In this document: one piece after another, positions 17,929-28,850 of the stretch | Numbering within the stretch: the first letter of the stretch is position 1 | Layout of the letters: every line of letters begins with the position of its first letter | From: Sphingomonadales bacterium | GTDB lineage: Bacteria > Pseudomonadota > Alphaproteobacteria > Sphingomonadales > Sphingomonadaceae | Assembly: GCA_027491235.1 (NCBI GenBank) | Contig: JAIXWO010000021.1 | Location: 434,001 to 498,000, forward strand | DNA: 64,000 nucleotides | Reading direction: 5' to 3' | Position numbers and translations under genes: made by a program | The notes under the pieces: generated by a model | Told to the model about the DNA's origin: nothing | What the model saw: only the letters and a program-made list of their open reading frames with translations | Databases searched by the model: none

Positions 17929-19028
17929 CAGGCGTCAGCCCCAACAATCTTGCGGAGTGCTGCGATCAACCCACGGGTTTCCTCTTCGGTCCCGATGGTG
18001 ATGCGCAGGCCATTGCCAAGGCCCTGCCCCGGCAGCCAGCGGACGATAAAGCCATGGTCCATCAGGCCGTGATAAGCGGCCTCGGCCGTCACCGCGCCTT
18101 CAAAGGTCACCAGCTGGAAATTGGCCTTGCTGGGGACGGCACGCAGGCCCGCATTGCCGAGCTTGGCAATCTCATCGGCAAACCAGCGGAGCCATTTGCT
18201 GTTATGGTCCCGGCTACGTGTGACAAAGTCCGTGTCCTGAACAGCGGCGATCGCGGCATCTTGGGCGGCGATCGAAAAGCTGAACGGCGCGCGGATGCGG
18301 TGCATCGCGTTGATGATGTCTGCCGACGCATAGCCCCAGCCCACCCGCTCCGCGGCCAGACCATAGATTTTGGAAAAGGTGCGCGTGACGAGAACGTTGG
18401 AGGCGGTTCGCGCCAGCTCCAAGCCGCCATCATCATCTTCGGGTGCGAGATATTCGGCATAGGCATGGTCGAGCACGAGCAGCACATCTTCGGGCAGCGC
18501 TGCATGCAGCCGCGCAATCTCGGACTTGGGAGAGTAAGTGCCCGTCGGGTTGTTCGGGTTGGCCACAAAAACGACGCGCGTCTTGTCGGTCACACAGGCG
18601 AGGATTGCATCGACATCCGTCGCATAATCCTTGTCGGGCGCGATCACCGGCACAGCCCCCACGCGACGCGTCGCGATTTCGTAGACGGCAAAACCGTACT
18701 TCACGAAAATGATCTCATCCCCCGGCCCTGCGAACGTTCCGGCGGCAAGGTGCAGCACTTCGTCGGAACCAGTGCCGTAGATGATGCGCGCCGGATCAAT
18801 CCCGTTGGCGGCAGCAATCGCGTCGCGCAGGTCCGCCGCGCTCGCATCGGGGTAGCGTTCCAGATCATGCGCATGGCGCGCAAAGGCCGCACGGGCGGCC
18901 TCGCTTGTGCCGAGCGGATTTTCGTTCGACGAGAGTTTGGCGACCTTTCGGCCGTCATCGGTTTTGGACTTGCCCGGAATATACGGGGCAATGTCCATGA
19001 TCCAGGGCTTGGGTTGCGGTGCTGTCAT
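17928..19028 (-). CDS. hisC: Histidinol-phosphate/aromatic aminotransferase (HisC family)
   Basis: 366 residues, fold type I aminotransferase. The PLP lysine lies in [11 protein letters not shown] (near residue 218), with [13 protein letters not shown] and the substrate-binding GSDEVLHLA upstream. Coupled directly to tyrA, so besides histidinol phosphate it may serve tyrosine/phenylalanine transamination; whether a second hisC exists cannot be seen here. It is divergent from metX with about 95 bases between the starts. Confidence 0.9.
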   Translation of the reverse strand: MTAPQPKPWIMDIAPYIPGKSKTDDGRKVAKLSSNENPLGTSEAARAAFARHAHDLERYPDASAADLRDAIAAANGIDPARIIYGTGSDEVLHLAAGTFAGPGDEIIFVKYGFAVYEIATRRVGAVPVIAPDKDYATDVDAILACVTDKTRVVFVANPNNPTGTYSPKSEIARLHAALPEDVLLVLDHAYAEYLAPEDDDGGLELARTASNVLVTRTFSKIYGLAAERVGWGYASADIINAMHRIRAPFSFSIAAQDAAIAAVQDTDFVTRSRDHNSKWLRWFADEIAKLGNAGLRAVPSKANFQLVTFEGAVTAEAAYHGLMDHGFIVRWLPGQGLGNGLRITIGTEEETRGLIAALRKIVGADA

Positions 19029-19123
19029 GGGCTGCGCCCATAGACTTGTGCCGGGGGGCGGTCAAACCGGGCCGTTGCTAGACCGGTTGACAATGGAGGC
19101 CCTGCGCCCCTAGCCCCGCCTCC

Positions 19124-20242
19124 ATGTCGGATGACGCGCCCTTCGGCCCAGATCGCCACATCACCCTTGCCGGGCCGCTTGCGCTCGACGGCGGGGGTGT
19201 GCTCGCGCCGGTGAATTTTGCCTATGAAACCTATGGCACGCTGAACGCCGACGCCTCAAACGCGATCCTCCTCTGCCATGCGCTGACCGGCGATCAATAT
19301 GTCGCGTCAGACCATCCGGTGACAGGCAAGCCCGGCTGGTGGACGCGCATGGTCGGCCCCGGAAAACCAATTGATACCGACCGCTATTTTGTAGTGTGCC
19401 CCAATGTCATCGGCAGTTGCATGGGATCATCGGGCCCTGCCTCTCTTGCGGAAGATGGCAAGCCCTATGGCATGCGCTTCCCCGTCATCACCATTCGCGA
19501 CATGGTCCGCGCACAGGCGATGCTGCTCGACCATCTGGGCATTGACCGGCTCTACGCAGTCGTCGGCGGGTCGATGGGCGGCATGCAGGTGGTCTCATGG
19601 GCGGCGACCTATCCGACGCGGGTGGCCTCTGCGGTCATCATCGCCTCGACCGCGCGGCATTCAGCGCAGAACATCGCCTTTCATGAAGTCGGGCGTCAGG
19701 CCATCATGGCGGACCCCAATTGGCGGGGCGGGGATTATTATGCCGATGGGAAAGGCCCGGATGCGGGCCTCGCCGTTGCGCGTATGGCCGCGCACATCAC
19801 CTATTTGTCCGAACAGGGGCTGACGGAGAAATTCGGTCGCCGCCTGCAGAACCGCGATGCCAAGACCTTCGGCTTTGACGCTGATTTTCAGGTGGAAAGC
19901 TATCTGCGCCATCAGGGGTTGAGCTTTACGGATCGGTTCGACGCCAACTCCTATCTCTACATCACCCGCGCGATGGACTATTTTGATCTGGCGGAAGAAC
20001 ATGGCGGGCATCTTGCCAATGCGTTCCGCGGGTCTGCGACACGATTCTGTCTGGTCAGTTTCGATACCGATTGGCTCTACCCGACCACAGACTCGCGCAA
20101 CATCGTCCACGCCTTGAACGCCAGTGGTGCACCGGTCAGCTTTGTCGAACTGTCAGCCCCTTTCGGGCATGATAGCTTCCTGCTCGACGTGCCGGATCTC
20201 AACCGCGTCGTGGACGGCTTTCTGAAGGCAGGCGGCCAATGA
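19124..20242 (+). CDS. metX: Homoserine O-acyltransferase MetX
   Basis: 372 residues, alpha/beta hydrolase fold. Nucleophile Ser150 lies in GGSMGGMQ; the acid ([14 protein letters not shown]) and His (FGHDSFLLD) of the triad are in place, and [12 protein letters not shown] forms the oxyanion-side loop. Activates homoserine for methionine synthesis using acetyl-CoA, or succinyl-CoA in some family members; the acyl donor cannot be read with confidence. Overlaps metW by 4 bases (ATGA). Confidence 0.95.
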   Translation: MSDDAPFGPDRHITLAGPLALDGGGVLAPVNFAYETYGTLNADASNAILLCHALTGDQYVASDHPVTGKPGWWTRMVGPGKPIDTDRYFVVCPNVIGSCMGSSGPASLAEDGKPYGMRFPVITIRDMVRAQAMLLDHLGIDRLYAVVGGSMGGMQVVSWAATYPTRVASAVIIASTARHSAQNIAFHEVGRQAIMADPNWRGGDYYADGKGPDAGLAVARMAAHITYLSEQGLTEKFGRRLQNRDAKTFGFDADFQVESYLRHQGLSFTDRFDANSYLYITRAMDYFDLAEEHGGHLANAFRGSATRFCLVSFDTDWLYPTTDSRNIVHALNASGAPVSFVELSAPFGHDSFLLDVPDLNRVVDGFLKAGGQ

Positions 20243-20832
20243 CCGCGCTGCGCCCCGATTTGGCGATCATTGCGCGTGAAGTGGCGGCAGGCACGCGAGT
20301 GCTCGATGTCGGCTGTGGCGATGGCGCGCTGATGGCGGCCCTGCGCGATGAAAAGCAGGTCGATGCCCGCGGGATGGAGCTCGATTCAGCCAATGTCGCC
20401 GAATGCGTGGCGCGCGGGCTGTCTGTCATTCAGGGGGACGCGAACATTGATCTGGCCGACTATCCGGAAGGCGCTTTCGACTATGCCATTCTCAGCCAGA
20501 CCTTGCAGACGACGATGCGGCCGGATCTGGTGATGGAACAGCTGCTGCGCGTCGGGCGGAAGGCCTTTGTGTCCTTCCCCAATTTTGCGCATTGGCGCGT
20601 GCGCCTGTCGCTTCTTTGGGGCGGGCGGATGCCCGTCACGCGGCTGCTGCCCATCGCCTGGTACGAAACACCCAATATCCACCATGTGACCGTCGATGAT
20701 TTCCGCGCTTTGGTGCGGGATCAGGGCATCAAAGTGGAAGGCGCCTGGTTTTTGAGCGGAGATAAGCTGACCAGCGCGGCGGCGGCCAATTTCCGCGCCG
20801 AGCACGCGGTGTTTTTGCTGTCGAGATCATAG
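20239..20832 (+). CDS. metW: MetW, SAM-methyltransferase-like methionine biosynthesis protein
   Basis: 197 residues with a methyltransferase-like core ([12 protein letters not shown] near 22-33; [15 protein letters not shown]) and the MetW-typical [18 protein letters not shown] and [10 protein letters not shown] segments. MetW is almost always encoded directly after metX and supports its activity. ATGA overlap with metX indicates coupled translation. Confidence 0.95.
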   Translation: MTALRPDLAIIAREVAAGTRVLDVGCGDGALMAALRDEKQVDARGMELDSANVAECVARGLSVIQGDANIDLADYPEGAFDYAILSQTLQTTMRPDLVMEQLLRVGRKAFVSFPNFAHWRVRLSLLWGGRMPVTRLLPIAWYETPNIHHVTVDDFRALVRDQGIKVEGAWFLSGDKLTSAAAANFRAEHAVFLLSRS

Positions 20833-20850
20833 GTTGGCTATAAATGGATG

Positions 20851-20937
20851 CCGTTTGCCCTGAGCTTGTCGAAGGGCCGTCCTTCAACTTTATGCCAAAG
20901 CGAAAGTACGAGGCTTCGACAAGCTCAGCCCGAACGG
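20851..20937. repeat. Palindromic intergenic repeat, family A (copy 2)
   Basis: CCGTTTGCCCTGAGCTTGTC is shared with the copy at 16897, and the right arm is CTTCGACAAGCTCAGCCCG. It sits between the convergent metW and DUF177 genes. Confidence 0.8.
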
Positions 20938-20972
20938 AATGGGTGAAGCTGCGCTCTTCGTAGCCGCGCGTA

Positions 20973-21494
20973 TCACCCCTTCTTCATCTTGTCCTTGAGC
21001 GCGGCCAGCGCCCCGAAAGGCCCGGCTTCTTCTTCAGACAGGATGCCCACTTCCTTGATGCGCGTGTCCGCCGTCGGCGCGCGGGGATAGGGGTCGAGCG
21101 CAAGGCCCAGTGTCTGGGCGACGGCCTCCCCGAGATCGATGCCGCTGCCATCATGCTCCATCACATCGCAATCCTCAGCGTCCAGTTCCAGCTCTTCCGA
21201 CACGGGCGTGGCATCAGGTGCGACAAAGCGAATGGTGAAGGGCAGATCGATTTTTGCGGGCACGGCTTCCCCGGTGATCACGCAGGACTGGACCGCCTTG
21301 GCCCGCATGCGGCCCTTGGCTTCGATACCGGCGGCCACAGGATGGAAGGTGGCGGTGGCCGTCAGCGTCTCCAGCGATTGCAGGTCAAATCGTTTGGCCA
21401 GCGCGTCCCGCTCCGCCGCATCGGCCTCTATGTCGACTTGCCGGTCAATGCCCAGCGCGTCGAGGCGCCAGATGCGGGAGAATTCGGGCGTCAT
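20973..21494 (-). CDS. DUF177 (YceD-like) protein
   Basis: 173 residues. The domain resembles YceD: RMRAKAVQSCVITGEAVPA carries the conserved Cys, and an acidic tract (EELELDAEDCDVMEHDGSGID) is followed by DLGEAVAQTLGLALDPYPRAP. YceD homologues are often encoded next to rpmF in other bacteria and have been linked to 23S rRNA accumulation; here the partner is the cytochrome bc1 chaperone gene, overlapping by 4 bases. ATG 21494 chosen because it coincides with that overlap. Confidence 0.88.
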   Translation of the reverse strand: MTPEFSRIWRLDALGIDRQVDIEADAAERDALAKRFDLQSLETLTATATFHPVAAGIEAKGRMRAKAVQSCVITGEAVPAKIDLPFTIRFVAPDATPVSEELELDAEDCDVMEHDGSGIDLGEAVAQTLGLALDPYPRAPTADTRIKEVGILSEEEAGPFGALAALKDKMKKG

Positions 21495-22012
21495 GAAAAT
21501 TGCCCAGACAATAGGGCATCGTCGGGACGGCTGGCCAGTTGCGCCCAAATCTGACGCAGCCGGGCCGCGGTGAAGGCCAGCGGGGCGTCGCCGGGATGCT
21601 CCCCCCGGTAAAGGTTGCGCACGAGTGCCTCATCTAGCCCATCGCCCTCAAGCCCGTCGCGATAGGCGGCAATGCGCCCGCCGAGTGAGGCCATCATCTT
21701 GCCGATATGCTTGCCGACCACCAGGTCGCCCATGCCTTCCTGCCGCAGCTGACCATCCATGTCGTCGACGAACAGCTCGGTGAGCATGACGGCGCTGCGT
21801 TTGCCGTCGCCGCCGCTCAGGTCGAGCCGCAATATGGCAAGCGCTGTGAGGGCGGAGACCATTTCAAAGCGGTGGTCAATGCTATCGGGAAGCTTTCCTT
21901 CCAGATACCAGACCGGGTTTCGGGCTTCGGCCACGACTGCATTGTAGAGCGGGCTGAGCGCATGACGCCCTTCATCCCGTGCGAAAATCTTCTTCAAAAA
22001 GCTGAATGCCAT
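21491..22012 (-). CDS. Ubiquinol-cytochrome c chaperone family protein (Cbp3-like)
   Basis: 173 residues (MAFSFLKKIFARDEGRHALS start at 22012). The domain is related to mitochondrial Cbp3/UQCC1, which stabilises newly made cytochrome b; conserved-looking segments are LYNAVVAEARNPVWY, FEMVSALTAL and TELFVDDMDGQLRQEG. The role in bc1 complex assembly is inferred from the family. Upstream in-frame codons extend past the bamE promoter region and were not used. Confidence 0.85.
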   Translation of the reverse strand: MAFSFLKKIFARDEGRHALSPLYNAVVAEARNPVWYLEGKLPDSIDHRFEMVSALTALAILRLDLSGGDGKRSAVMLTELFVDDMDGQLRQEGMGDLVVGKHIGKMMASLGGRIAAYRDGLEGDGLDEALVRNLYRGEHPGDAPLAFTAARLRQIWAQLASRPDDALLSGQFS

Positions 22013-22117
22013 GCGGCAAATGTCCTGACCGGCTTGTTGTTCTTGTGTCCCCGGCATATTGGGGGTTCCGGCCCGTTCAGCAAGGGGTCAGATGGCGTAA
22101 TGGAAAGGCCCCCGTGT

Positions 22118-22588
22118 ATGAACCGCAAACTCGCAACCGCTGTGGCGCTGACAGTCGTTCTTCTGTCGACTTCCGCATGCACGCGTATCCGCGGGCATCA
22201 GGGCTTTGTGTCTGATGCGACCCTGATCGATTCGATTCAGGCCGGCGTGGACAATCGTGATTCGGTGGAAAAGACGCTCGGACGTCCGACTTGGATCAGC
22301 GAATATGGCCCGAAGGACTATTATTATTTCGCGCGCGAAACGCGCCAATATGCGTTCAACTTGCCCAAAGCATCCAGCCAGCTCGTGCTGCGCGTCCGCT
22401 TTGATGCGGCCGGCAACGTTGTAGCCGTTGACCGCCGCGGCGGAGAACAGATCGCCAGCATTCGCCCGACCGGGGAAAAGACGCCAACCCTTGGCCGCGA
22501 ACGCAGCTTCTTTGAAGAATTGTTCGGCAATATCGGTTCTGTCGGCGCTGTCGGCGAATCCGCAGGGACTGCCGACAACCCCAATTGA
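22118..22588 (+). CDS. bamE: Outer-membrane assembly lipoprotein BamE (SmpA/OmlA)
   Basis: 156 residues. A lipoprotein signal with lipobox LSTSAC puts the lipidated Cys near residue 20. The SmpA/OmlA domain follows (GFVSDATLIDSIQAGVDNRDSVEKTLGRP, DYYYFARETRQYAF). BamE is a lipoprotein of the BAM complex that inserts beta-barrel proteins. GGAAAGG, 9 bases before ATG 22118, supports this start. Divergent from the cytochrome bc1 chaperone gene. Confidence 0.93.
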   Translation: MNRKLATAVALTVVLLSTSACTRIRGHQGFVSDATLIDSIQAGVDNRDSVEKTLGRPTWISEYGPKDYYYFARETRQYAFNLPKASSQLVLRVRFDAAGNVVAVDRRGGEQIASIRPTGEKTPTLGRERSFFEELFGNIGSVGAVGESAGTADNPN

Positions 22589-22598
22589 TTTCTCACTG

Positions 22599-22653
22599 CG
22601 TTTGTCCCGAGCGAAGTCGAGGGACGTGTCTCGACTTCGCTCGACACCAACGG
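22599..22653. repeat. Palindromic intergenic repeat, family B (copy 1)
   Basis: CGAGCGAAGTCGAGGGACGTG followed at once by the complementary TCTCGACTTCGCTCGACAC; lies between the convergent bamE and maeB genes. Copy 2 is at 38451-38521. Confidence 0.82.
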
Positions 22654-22663
22654 ATATGTCTCG

Positions 22664-24922
22664 TTACCGGGCGATCCCGCTTGCCGCGAGAACGGCCAGC
22701 GTGACCAGTTCCGACGCGGTTGAGACCATCGGCGCCACCTGAACCGGCTTTTCCATCCCGACAAGGATCGGGCCAATCATCGAGCCGCCGCCCAGTTCGC
22801 GCAGCAGCTTGGCGGACAAATTGGCGGACTGGAGCCCTGGCATGACCAGCACATTGGCAGGGCCAGACAGGCGGCTGAACGGATAGGCGGCGGCAAGGCG
22901 CGGGTTCAAAGCCACATCAGGTGACATTTCGCCTTCAAATTCAAAGCTGACGCCGCGCGTTTCGAGGATGGCCACTGCTTCGCGGATGGGCTCCAGCCAA
23001 TTGCCCGGCGGGTTGCCGAAATTGGAATAAGACAGGAAGGCCACGCGTGGTTCATGGCCCATGCGGCGGGCAAAGGCCGCCGTTGCCTCGGCGATATCGG
23101 CCAGTTCGACCGACGTGGGGCGCTCATTGACCGTTGTATCGGCCATGAACACCGTATGGTGCTGCCCAACCACAATGTGGATGCCGAGCGGCGTCGTGCC
23201 TTCAGCATTGTCCAGAACGCGGCGGACTTCGCGCATCGTTTGGGCAAATCCACGCGTTACGCCTGTAATCATGGCATCCGCTTCGCCCATCTTCAGCAGC
23301 AACGAGGCGAAGATATTGCGGTCCTGATTGACCAGCCGTTCGCATTCCCGGCGCAGATAGCCACGGCGCTGAAGGCGTTCATAAAGCGTGTCGACCATCT
23401 TGGGGACGAGCGGAGAGATGCGGCTGTTGTGCAGCTCATATCCATCCGGGTCGACACCAAGGGCGACGAGCTTTTCCCGGACATCGTCGCGGCCGACGAG
23501 GATCGGCGTGCCACAGCCACCTTCTTTGAAGGCGATGGCCGCGCGCAGCACGACTTCTTCTTCCGCCTCGGCAAAGACGACGCGCTTGGGGTGCGCGCGT
23601 GCACTTTCATAGGCCATGGTGAGCACGGAGGTGGTCGGGTTCAAACGCGCGCGCAGGCTGTTGCGATACTCATCCATGTCGAGGATCGGCTTGCGCGCGA
23701 CACCTGAGTCCATCGCCGCTTGGGCGACAGCGGCAGGCACGATTTCCATCAGGCGCGGATCAAACGGCGCCGGGATGATGTAATCCGTGCCGAAGCTTGG
23801 CGTGGAGCCGCCATAGGCTGCCGCCACTTCTTCCGGCACCTGCTGGCGCGCCAGTTCGGCGAGCGCGCGGGCGGCGGCGATCTTCATTTCCTCGTTGATC
23901 GCGGTCGCGCGCACGTCGAGCGCGCCGCGGAAGATGAAGGGGAAACCAAGGACATTGTTGACCTGGTTGGGATAGTCCGACCGGCCGGTCGCAATGATGG
24001 CGTCCGAGCGCGCAGCCTTAGCTTCGGGCGGTGTAATTTCAGGGTTTGGATTGGCCATGGCGAAGATGATGGGGTTGGCCGCCATCGTCTTGATCATCTC
24101 GCCCGTTACCGCGCCCTTGACGGACAGGCCGAGGAAGACATCGGCGCCATCCAAAGCTTCGGTCAAGGTGCGCTTGTCGGTTTTGACGGCATGGGCGGAT
24201 TTCCACTGGTTCATGCCCTCGGTGCGGCCCTGATAAATGACCCCCTTGGAATCGCACATGATGACATTGTTGTGCGGCACGCCGACGGCCTTGATCAGTT
24301 CCGTGCAGGCGATGGAGGCGGCCCCGGCACCGTTCACGACAACGCGCACGTCCTTGGCATCCTTGCCGGTCAGGAACAGCGCGTTGATCAGGCCGGCGAC
24401 TGCGATGATCGCGGTGCCATGTTGGTCATCATGCATGACCGGAATGTTCATCCGCTCCTTGAGCGCCTGTTCAATGATGAAGCATTCGGGGGCTGCAATG
24501 TCCTCCAGATTGATACCGCCAAAGCTCGGCTCCATCAAAGCGACGGCATTGATAAAGGCTTCGGGGTCTTCCGTGTTCAACTCGAGGTCGATCGAGTCGA
24601 CGTCGGCAAAGCGCTTGAAGAGGACGGCCTTGCCTTCCATCACAGGCTTGGAGGCGAGCGCGCCCAAATTGCCCATGCCGAGAATGGCAGTGCCATTGGA
24701 GATCACAGCGACGAGATTGCCCTTGGCGGTATAGTCATAGGCTGTGGCGGGATCGTCCGCGATGGCCTGCACCGGCACGGCCACACCGGGCGAGTAAGCA
24801 AGGCTCAGATCGCGCTGGGTCGCCATCGGCTTGGATGCGACGATCTCGATTTTTCCGGGGCGGCCCGCGGCATGATAGTTAAGCGCTTCCCGATCCGAAA
24901 ACTGAACTTTTGACTCGCTCAT
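22664..24922 (-). CDS. maeB: NADP-type malic enzyme fused to phosphotransacetylase-like domain
   Basis: 752 residues. The N-terminal malic-enzyme half (about 1-430) has SPGVAVPV, FADVDSIDLELN and MHDDQHGTAII plus a dinucleotide fold (VVVNGAGAASIACTEL). The C-terminal half (about 430-752) is phosphotransacetylase-like (FAEAEEEVVLRAA, MADTTVNERPT, NVLVMPGLQSANLSAKL) and acts as a regulatory domain in studied MaeB proteins. Decarboxylates malate to pyruvate with NADPH formation. ATG 24922 is preceded by AGGGGGG at 6 bases; an upstream in-frame ATG at 24949 was not used. Confidence 0.95.
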   Translation of the reverse strand: MSESKVQFSDREALNYHAAGRPGKIEIVASKPMATQRDLSLAYSPGVAVPVQAIADDPATAYDYTAKGNLVAVISNGTAILGMGNLGALASKPVMEGKAVLFKRFADVDSIDLELNTEDPEAFINAVALMEPSFGGINLEDIAAPECFIIEQALKERMNIPVMHDDQHGTAIIAVAGLINALFLTGKDAKDVRVVVNGAGAASIACTELIKAVGVPHNNVIMCDSKGVIYQGRTEGMNQWKSAHAVKTDKRTLTEALDGADVFLGLSVKGAVTGEMIKTMAANPIIFAMANPNPEITPPEAKAARSDAIIATGRSDYPNQVNNVLGFPFIFRGALDVRATAINEEMKIAAARALAELARQQVPEEVAAAYGGSTPSFGTDYIIPAPFDPRLMEIVPAAVAQAAMDSGVARKPILDMDEYRNSLRARLNPTTSVLTMAYESARAHPKRVVFAEAEEEVVLRAAIAFKEGGCGTPILVGRDDVREKLVALGVDPDGYELHNSRISPLVPKMVDTLYERLQRRGYLRRECERLVNQDRNIFASLLLKMGEADAMITGVTRGFAQTMREVRRVLDNAEGTTPLGIHIVVGQHHTVFMADTTVNERPTSVELADIAEATAAFARRMGHEPRVAFLSYSNFGNPPGNWLEPIREAVAILETRGVSFEFEGEMSPDVALNPRLAAAYPFSRLSGPANVLVMPGLQSANLSAKLLRELGGGSMIGPILVGMEKPVQVAPMVSTASELVTLAVLAASGIAR

Positions 24923-25033
24923 GGACGACCCCCCTTTGCTTGATCCCAATGATTTCCACAGCCGCTTAGGCGGTTAACGCCCAGACGGGAAGCCGGGATT
25001 GCGCCCGCCAAGGAAACCGTTATCGCCAAGCAC

Positions 25034-27634
25034 ATGGTCGACACAGGCTCAACGACAACAACGCCCATGATGGTGCAATATCTGGCGCTGAAAGCGGAAG
25101 CCGGCGATTGCCTGCTGTTTTACCGCATGGGCGATTTTTTTGAGCTGTTCTTTGAGGATGCCAAGGCAGCGGCGGCGGCACTGGACATTGCGCTGACCGC
25201 GCGGGGCGAACATGCGGGCCACCCCGTGCCGATGTGCGGCGTGCCGGTTCATGCTGCCGAAGGCTATCTTGCCCGCTTGATCAAAGCGGGCTTCCGTGTC
25301 GCCATTGCCGAACAGATTGAAACCCCGGCCGAAGCCAAAGCGCGCGGGTCCAAATCTCTGGTCGCACGCGGCATCGTCCGGGTCGTGACGGCAGGGACGC
25401 TGACGGAAGAAGCACTGCTCGAAGCGCGCAGTGCGAACTGGCTCGCAGCTGTCGCGCCGGTCGGCGATGTGATCGGGCTGGCGTCAGCGGACATCTCCAC
25501 GGGCCGGTTTGAACTGTGCGAGGTTGATGCCGCCGGACTGGACGCAGAACTGGCGCGCCTGTCCCCGTCAGAACTGGTGGCGCCGGAGCCCCTTATCGAT
25601 GGGGCCACCGTTCGTCCGCGTGCGGACTTTACACCGCAGGAAGGCGAACGCCGCTTGAAGGCGCTGTTCGGGGTGTCAACGCTCGACGGCTTCGGATCCT
25701 TCACCAAGGCGGAACTGGCCGCCTGTGCCGGGCTGCTCGCTTATCTGGACCATGTCGGGAAGGGCAATTTGCCGTTTCTCTCGCCGCCCGTCCGGCTGCA
25801 GTCGAGCGACCACATGCTCATTGATGCCGCCACGCGGGAGAGTTTGGAGTTGGTCCGCTCCACCGGCGGCGCGCGGGCGGGCAGTCTTCTTGACGCCATT
25901 GACCGGACGGTCACAGGCGCCGGTGCCCGACGGCTGGCGGCGGATATCTCAGCACCTCTGATGGACGTGCGCACCATTGAGGACCGCCTCGATCTTGTGT
26001 CCTGGTTTGTGGACAATGGCTCTGCGCGCGATGCGATGCGCGCCAATCTGCGCGCCCTGCCCGATATTGGCCGTGCGCTTGGCCGTCTGGCGGCGGGTCG
26101 CGGTGGGCCGCGTGATCTCGGTATGCTGCGTGATGGGTTGGGCGAAGCGCGGATGATGCGCGAACGGCTGGCGCGTGGCGGTGACGTCCCCCCGCTCATG
26201 GCGTCACTTTTGCCCGCGCTTGATGGGCATGGTGCGCTGGTCGACAAATTGTCGCGGGCGCTGGTGCCCAATCCGCCGCTGGATGCGGCCCAAGGTGGAT
26301 ATATTGCCGAAGGCTATGACGCGGCGTTGGACGAGCTGCGGGGGCTGGGTGGCGATGGCCGCCGCGCGATGGCCGCGCTTGAGGCGCGTTACCGCGACCA
26401 GACCGGCATTTCTGCGCTCAAGATCAAACACAATAATGTGCTCGGTTATCACATCGAAGTATCGGCGAAGAATGCCGATGCATTGATGACACCGGAGTCA
26501 GGCTTCACCCACCGCCAGACGCTGGCCGGCGTTGTGCGCTTCAACGCGCCGGAGCTGCATGAACTGGCGGTCAAGGTGACGCAGGCAGGCGCCCATGCGC
26601 TGGCCGCCGAAGCCGCCCATCTGGAAGAATTGACTGAAATTGCGCTCGCACGATCGCGCGAGATTGCAACGACGGCCGAAGCCTTGGCGCGCTTTGATGT
26701 CGCCGCAGCCCTTGCCGAGCGGGCGATTGAAGGCGGCTGGGCCCGGCCATCTTTTGCGCCCGATGCGCGGTTTGAGGTGTCGGGTGGACGCCATCCCGTG
26801 GTCGAAACGGCCATCGCGAAGGACGGCGGGCGCTTTGTGGCGAATGATTGCCGTCTGGTGCCATCGTCGCGGCTGTGGCTCGTCACCGGCCCCAATATGG
26901 GCGGTAAATCCACCTTCCTGCGGCAGAATGCGCTGATCGCGGTGCTGGCGCAGGCGGGCTGCTACGTCCCGGCTACTTCAGCCACGCTGGGCCTTGTCGA
27001 CCGGCTGTTCAGCCGGGTCGGGGCGTCGGACAATCTGGCGCGCGGGCGGTCCACCTTCATGGTCGAAATGGTCGAGACAGCGGCCATCCTTTCTCAGGCG
27101 ACCGAGCGCAGTTTCATCATCCTTGATGAGGTGGGCCGGGGCACGTCCACTTATGATGGCCTCGCCATCGCCTGGGCGGTGGTGGAGTCGGTCCACGAGG
27201 TCAACCGCGCCCGCTGCCTGTTCGCGACGCATTATCATGAGCTCACGCGGCTTGCCGAAAAGCTGCCTGCGCTCTCTCTCCATCATGTCCGTGCGCGCGA
27301 ATATCGGGGGGATCTCGTTCTGCTGCACGAACTGGGAGAAGGGCCTGCCGACCGCAGCTATGGGATCGCCGTCGCCCGTCTGGCGGGGCTGCCGCCCAAG
27401 GTTTTGGTGCGCGCAAAGTCTGTGCTCGACAAGCTGGAGGCCGGGCGTGATGCAACGGGGGGCTTAGCTGCAGGGCTGGATGACTTGCCGCTGTTCGCTG
27501 CCACGAAGGTTGAGGAGGTCCGCGATCCGCTGCGCGATGCGCTGACCAAGCTCGACATTGACGGGCTCAGCCCGCGAGATGCACTGGATGAACTTTATGC
27601 GCTCAGGCGGATCCTGATTGAGGATAAAGGTTGA
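25034..27634 (+). CDS. mutS: DNA mismatch repair protein MutS
   Basis: 866 residues, cytoplasmic. The mismatch-recognition Phe-x-Glu motif is GDFFELF (near 35-41). The connector, clamp and lever domains follow, then the ABC-type ATPase with Walker [11 protein letters not shown] (near 618), [10 protein letters not shown], Walker [17 protein letters not shown] and FATHYHEL. The C-terminal end overlaps the convergent hydroxylase gene by 32 bases. Divergent from maeB with about 110 bases between the starts. Confidence 0.97.
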   Translation: MVDTGSTTTTPMMVQYLALKAEAGDCLLFYRMGDFFELFFEDAKAAAAALDIALTARGEHAGHPVPMCGVPVHAAEGYLARLIKAGFRVAIAEQIETPAEAKARGSKSLVARGIVRVVTAGTLTEEALLEARSANWLAAVAPVGDVIGLASADISTGRFELCEVDAAGLDAELARLSPSELVAPEPLIDGATVRPRADFTPQEGERRLKALFGVSTLDGFGSFTKAELAACAGLLAYLDHVGKGNLPFLSPPVRLQSSDHMLIDAATRESLELVRSTGGARAGSLLDAIDRTVTGAGARRLAADISAPLMDVRTIEDRLDLVSWFVDNGSARDAMRANLRALPDIGRALGRLAAGRGGPRDLGMLRDGLGEARMMRERLARGGDVPPLMASLLPALDGHGALVDKLSRALVPNPPLDAAQGGYIAEGYDAALDELRGLGGDGRRAMAALEARYRDQTGISALKIKHNNVLGYHIEVSAKNADALMTPESGFTHRQTLAGVVRFNAPELHELAVKVTQAGAHALAAEAAHLEELTEIALARSREIATTAEALARFDVAAALAERAIEGGWARPSFAPDARFEVSGGRHPVVETAIAKDGGRFVANDCRLVPSSRLWLVTGPNMGGKSTFLRQNALIAVLAQAGCYVPATSATLGLVDRLFSRVGASDNLARGRSTFMVEMVETAAILSQATERSFIILDEVGRGTSTYDGLAIAWAVVESVHEVNRARCLFATHYHELTRLAEKLPALSLHHVRAREYRGDLVLLHELGEGPADRSYGIAVARLAGLPPKVLVRAKSVLDKLEAGRDATGGLAAGLDDLPLFAATKVEEVRDPLRDALTKLDIDGLSPRDALDELYALRRILIEDKG

Positions 27635-28772
27635 CCGCTTCGTAGAGCGCCGTGAGCGCTTTGACTTCGTCCGCGCTCAGTTCGGGTCGCCAGATTTCAA
27701 ACAGCAAAATGACGCGGACGTCGTCGCTGTCATTCCAGGCTTCATGCTCAATGCTGTCGTCAAAGATGAGCATCTTGCCTTCTTCAACCGTGCGCATGTG
27801 ATTGCCGACCCGTAGGCGGCAATTCTCCGGCACGATGAGTGGCAGATGGCAGATGAGCCGCGTGTTGAGCATGCCATTGTGCGGCGGGATGTGGGTATGC
27901 GGCTCAAGGATGGAGAAGATCGCCATAGGGGACCGTCCCGGGATCACGGGAAGAGGTGCCTTTACCAATGCTGCAAAAGTGGCGGGGCAACGCTCCGTAT
28001 TCGGTTCAACGGGTTTGCCGTCCTCGAAGAAATGAAAGGCGCTCCAACGCGAATCCCCCAGCAGGGCATGGCCGCGATTGGGACGCGTGGGGTCGGCTTG
28101 AACATAAGGGGCAATCCCGGCTTGACCCGCAAGTGCTGCTGCTGCTTCGTTGCGAATGGTCGGGAAAGCGGCTTCGAGTGCAGGCACCCAGTCGAATTCA
28201 GATGTGTCGTAAAAGGCGACCTGCGGCAGACCGGGATAATAAAAGCTACTGGGCTGCTGAAGCTGAACCTGTTGCCGCCCGGCCAAAATGCCAAGCGATT
28301 CTGTGAAACGTGGATTCAAGCGATCAAGGTCCAGGCCTGTGGCATGGACCGTGTTTTGGAGATGAAGCTCAAACCGGTCATTGGCCTGTTGCAGAGTCTG
28401 CCCGGCCATTTGCAGTCTTTTCGCGATCTGCGGCGGCAAGGATCCGGCCACCGATGCGGCCCGCAACGCTGCACTATACCAGCCTGATGCAGCGCGATCA
28501 TCTCCGGCGCGGATAAACTGGTCGCCCCGCATGACGAGTGCAAGAACGTCACGCGGATCAGTCGCGAGAATTTGGTCTAGCGCACTCGTCAGCGAAGCGT
28601 CGTCGCCTGCCATCTCGCACGCATGCGCCATGAACGCCCAGAGTTTAGGTGTTGCCCTGCCCGCAGAGATGATTGTCTGGAATGCGCTTTTCGCTTCAGG
28701 TCCATCGCCCCGATTCAGGGCATCGATACCCTGCTGCGCCAAAGTTTCGAGGTTTATCTGTGATCCTGTCAT
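27603..28772 (-). CDS. TPR-containing aspartyl/asparaginyl beta-hydroxylase-like dioxygenase
   Basis: 389 residues. The N-terminal third is helical with TPR-like repeats ([33 protein letters not shown]). The C-terminal domain matches the AspH family: [40 protein letters not shown] and [12 protein letters not shown] supply the iron-binding histidines and the 2-oxoglutarate site. Expected reaction is Fe(II)/2-oxoglutarate-dependent hydroxylation of Asp/Asn residues or of a lipid or small molecule; the substrate is unknown. ATG 28772 ([15 protein letters not shown]) is chosen over longer in-frame starts. Confidence 0.87.
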   Translation of the reverse strand: MTGSQINLETLAQQGIDALNRGDGPEAKSAFQTIISAGRATPKLWAFMAHACEMAGDDASLTSALDQILATDPRDVLALVMRGDQFIRAGDDRAASGWYSAALRAASVAGSLPPQIAKRLQMAGQTLQQANDRFELHLQNTVHATGLDLDRLNPRFTESLGILAGRQQVQLQQPSSFYYPGLPQVAFYDTSEFDWVPALEAAFPTIRNEAAAALAGQAGIAPYVQADPTRPNRGHALLGDSRWSAFHFFEDGKPVEPNTERCPATFAALVKAPLPVIPGRSPMAIFSILEPHTHIPPHNGMLNTRLICHLPLIVPENCRLRVGNHMRTVEEGKMLIFDDSIEHEAWNDSDDVRVILLFEIWRPELSADEVKALTALYEAVNLYPQSGSA

Positions 28773-28850
28773 GGTTGAGCCATAGGCTCGTTCATAATAG
28801 GTGCCAATCGTCCTTGTGCCGCACGCCGTGAATGCGCATATCCCACGCGG

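Noticed and set aside
23720-24913. Plus-strand open frame of about 397 codons opposite maeB
   Set aside because: Antisense to an intact malic enzyme; composition typical of antisense GC-rich frames.
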